Origin: Bacteroidales bacterium
GTDB lineage: Bacteria; Bacteroidota; Bacteroidia; Bacteroidales; UBA1402
Direction of reading: 5' to 3'
Assembly (NCBI GenBank): GCA_017380635.1
Contig: JAFODP010000006.1
Coordinates: forward strand, 1 to 64,000
Length of the DNA: 64,000 bases
A program made the position numbers and the translations under genes. Positions 61,951 to 64,000 of the stretch are shown piece by piece (within the stretch, counting starts at the first letter, position 1; every line of letters starts with the position of its first letter). The notes under the pieces were generated by a model, which had not been told where the DNA came from, did not search any database, and saw nothing but the letters and a program-made list of their open reading frames with translations.

Positions 61951-64000
61951 TTATAGTCTTTGTGATAAATTTTCTATTTCTTGTTTGAAAAGAGCGGTTT
62001 CTTCTCTCACTTGTTTGATAAAACTATTGTCTTCGAGCAAACCCACCGACGCAATCATTTCTTCTTCGTTGCGATAAGTGTTGCGACGATAAATGTTTTC
62101 GTAGTCTTTCTTGCGGCTGATATACACTTGCTGACAAACATATTCCTGAATGTCAATGGCTTTGTTGAGCAAATCCTGCCATTGTTCTTTGCTGATGCTG
62201 TCCACTTCGAGCAGATAACAGAGCGACAGATACGCGTGACGCAGTTTGTCGATGGTATATTTTTTCCAGATTTCGTCGTAACGATGGTGGATGTCGTCCC
62301 AAGAGGCTAAGCTGCCGTTCTTGATATCTTCGCGCAATTGGTCAAGGTCGCGGGTCATCATCAATTGGCCACCCAAATTGTTCCAACTCTTTTCGCGACG
62401 ATCTTCCTTCAAGGCTTCCACCATGCTGTCGAAATGGTCTTGCGGGTGTTCTTTCAGATAAGCTAACACGTTACGGATGGCATAATAAATCAGCATGTCG
62501 CCGTAGGCATGATAGGCTTCGTACACCTTCAGGATGCGCACTTTGCGACGGCTTTTCTCCATGTCTTCGCCGAAAATTTCCAAAGCCTTGATGGCGTTTT
62601 TGTCTTGCAAAAGCGTCTTGCCCAGTTCGCGCAACGCCTTGTAATCGTAGTCTTCGAGACGCTTGCCTTGTTCCTGAATAGCGGCTTTGGCAGTCCAGAT
62701 TTCCAGCAACTTACGTCCGGCAATCACTTCTTCCATGCTGTCGGGAGCGTAGGTGTCGAATTCGATATGCTGATGTTTGCGTTTGCGTTTGTCGCGACTC
62801 TGGTATTTCCATGAATTGCGGGCGAGCGCGTACATGTTGTACAACCACCAGAAAGCCGGCATCACTTCCAGTTCGTTGGTATGCGTATTGTTATTGACCA
62901 AAGAGAAAGGTAGTTTGATATCCATTTCCACGGGATAATCGGCCTTGCTCAAAAGGGTGAAGCTGGCAAAACGGCAGGAATGTTTCACGCTCGAACAAAG
63001 TCCCGGCCAGAATCCGCGTCCGGCTTGAATTTCGTTGTCGTTGGTACGGCTGTTGTGGTTGGATCCCAAAGTGGCACCGGCGGCAATATTGGTTTGACCT
63101 TTCAGCACGGCGGCCACCAGGAAAGAGTTGTTGTGATGTTGTTCGTGACCCGGGAAAATAAGACTGTGCAAAACCTCGCAGCAGGAAATGGTGGAGTTGT
63201 CGCCCAAAACGGTGTTGATAAGACGAGCGCCGTATTTCAAGTTGGAGTTGTTGCCCATAACGAAACGTACCGCGATGCACGAATAGAAAATATGACAGCC
63301 GTAACCCACGATACCATTCACCAACACCACGCCTTCGCCAATTTGCGTGGGCTCTTCCAAAGAAGAATTGATGGTGATGTTTTTCAGTTTGCTAGCCCCT
63401 TTGATGTAGCACGAACTGCCAATTTTCACATCTTTGATGATGGCTGAATTCTTGATGACGGTTTCTGTGCCCACCGTGCCATAATAACCACGACGGCTGT
63501 CGTAACGTTCTTGGGTGAGTTGCAAAAGCTTGGCTTGCAGTTCTTTATCGTCAATGTAACGGGCTTCCAAATAAGCGTCGGCGGCAATCATTCCATCGAA
63601 AGGATAGACTTTTCGACTGGCCGTTTCGTTCATCACTTCCACGGCGATACGCACTTTTTCCGGCTCGCCGTCTTTCACAATACCGTTGCCGAATTTGGAG
63701 TGATTGGTGCAGCACATCTCCTGAATATTGAACAAGATACACTTGTCGCCGATAATGTAATGCGTCAGGTAATGCACGTCGTGAATGGCCACGTAATTGC
63801 CGATGTCGCAAGAGTCGATCAGCGAGTTGGTGATGCCCACTTTCAGTTTTAAGTCGTGGTATTGCAACCAACCATCGCACATGTCGCCGATACGAACCAA
63901 TCCGTAGAATTTATTGTTTTTGACCAACTTGGGTTCGAAATGATCGGTTACCAGGATGTTGTCCCAGTTGTCGGAAGTATTCTGGTTTTTTACCAAACGT
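61951..64000 (-). CDS. DUF4954 protein with left-handed beta-helix region (partial, 5' end outside window)
   Basis: The frame enters from the right edge and runs 683 codons without a clear start; the preceding visible codons also read on. Residues about 1-380 of the visible part contain hexapeptide-like repeats (e.g. KNSAIIKDVKIGSSCYIKGA, TQIGEGVVLVNGIVGYGC and LGDNSTISCCEVLHS), forming a left-handed beta-helix as in sugar nucleotidyl- or acyltransferases. The C-terminal 280 residues are helical and charged. Bacteroidota homologues are labelled DUF4954. With the SIS gene 11 bases downstream, a role in sugar-phosphate or nucleotide-sugar metabolism is plausible but inferred. Confidence 0.82.
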   Translation of the reverse strand, partial: RLVKNQNTSDNWDNILVTDHFEPKLVKNNKFYGLVRIGDMCDGWLQYHDLKLKVGITNSLIDSCDIGNYVAIHDVHYLTHYIIGDKCILFNIQEMCCTNHSKFGNGIVKDGEPEKVRIAVEVMNETASRKVYPFDGMIAADAYLEARYIDDKELQAKLLQLTQERYDSRRGYYGTVGTETVIKNSAIIKDVKIGSSCYIKGASKLKNITINSSLEEPTQIGEGVVLVNGIVGYGCHIFYSCIAVRFVMGNNSNLKYGARLINTVLGDNSTISCCEVLHSLIFPGHEQHHNNSFLVAAVLKGQTNIAAGATLGSNHNSRTNDNEIQAGRGFWPGLCSSVKHSCRFASFTLLSKADYPVEMDIKLPFSLVNNNTHTNELEVMPAFWWLYNMYALARNSWKYQSRDKRKRKHQHIEFDTYAPDSMEEVIAGRKLLEIWTAKAAIQEQGKRLEDYDYKALRELGKTLLQDKNAIKALEIFGEDMEKSRRKVRILKVYEAYHAYGDMLIYYAIRNVLAYLKEHPQDHFDSMVEALKEDRREKSWNNLGGQLMMTRDLDQLREDIKNGSLASWDDIHHRYDEIWKKYTIDKLRHAYLSLCYLLEVDSISKEQWQDLLNKAIDIQEYVCQQVYISRKKDYENIYRRNTYRNEEEMIASVGLLEDNSFIKQVREETALFKQEIENLSQRL

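Overview
The window is chromosomal DNA of a Bacteroidales-type bacterium (phylum Bacteroidota). Three things point there: promoters of the TAnnTTTG class with no consistent Shine-Dalgarno sequences; a Bacteroidota-style mraZ-to-ftsZ division and cell-wall cluster without murF or ddl; and family-typical proteins, namely TlpA-like lipoproteins with long N-terminal regions, a GT3-type glycogen synthase, a DUF4954 protein, a long-tailed Rho and secreted GH43 enzymes. The genus cannot be fixed from the sequence alone.

Layout. 1-4.1 kb: three tandem TlpA-like thiol-disulfide proteins, the first cut by the window edge; the two complete ones share a duplicated leader plus signal peptide. 4.1-4.35 kb: a large imperfect palindrome. 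4.4-7.1 kb: rpsA (-), a small acidic unknown protein, and tRNA-Thr with its own promoter and terminator. 7.3-12.5 kb: a surface-polysaccharide type nucleotide-sugar dehydratase, an ATP-grasp enzyme and metG, followed by a 125-bp inverted-repeat element. 12.9-27.9 kb: mraZ-rsmH-ftsL-ftsI-murE-mraY-murD-ftsW-murG-murC-ftsQ-ftsA-ftsZ, with probable MraZ operator repeats overlapping the first promoter. 27.9-31.8 kb (-): S9 peptidase-lipA-argB. 31.8-37.2 kb: radical SAM protein (+), pnp (-), DedA, and a coupled hemerythrin-like/LuxR pair. 37.2-42.8 kb (-): a lipoprotein and a HIT protein, then mutS2 and ygiQ. 42.9-47.2 kb: a TPR protein, a secreted unknown protein and two divergent GH43 enzymes. 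47.2-47.9 kb: four head-to-tail copies of the same element seen after metG, ending in the 3' stump of an alpha/beta-hydrolase gene. 48-55.4 kb: rho (-), dnaK (+), a DUF2130 protein and a third GH43 enzyme (-). 55.7-64 kb: glycogen synthase and phosphorylase, a YrdC/TsaC-type protein (+), an SIS protein and a DUF4954 protein (-, running off the edge).

Most of the window is core machinery: translation, RNA decay, transcription termination, chaperone, peptidoglycan precursors and septum assembly. The division cluster makes MurNAc-pentapeptide intermediates (MurE, MurD, MurC), builds lipids I and II (MraY, MurG) and polymerises them at the septum (FtsW, FtsI, with FtsL, FtsQ, FtsA, FtsZ). The GH43 enzymes suggest access to arabinose- or xylose-containing plant polysaccharide. 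The glycogen pair indicates an intracellular glucan store.

The least explained signals are non-coding. One is the dispersed and tandem inverted-repeat element (12526-12650 and 47197-47731). It has two subtypes, a compensatory base-pair change and a swapped apical hairpin, and it touches the stop codons of two unrelated genes. The other is the separate roughly 196-bp palindrome at 4138-4333.
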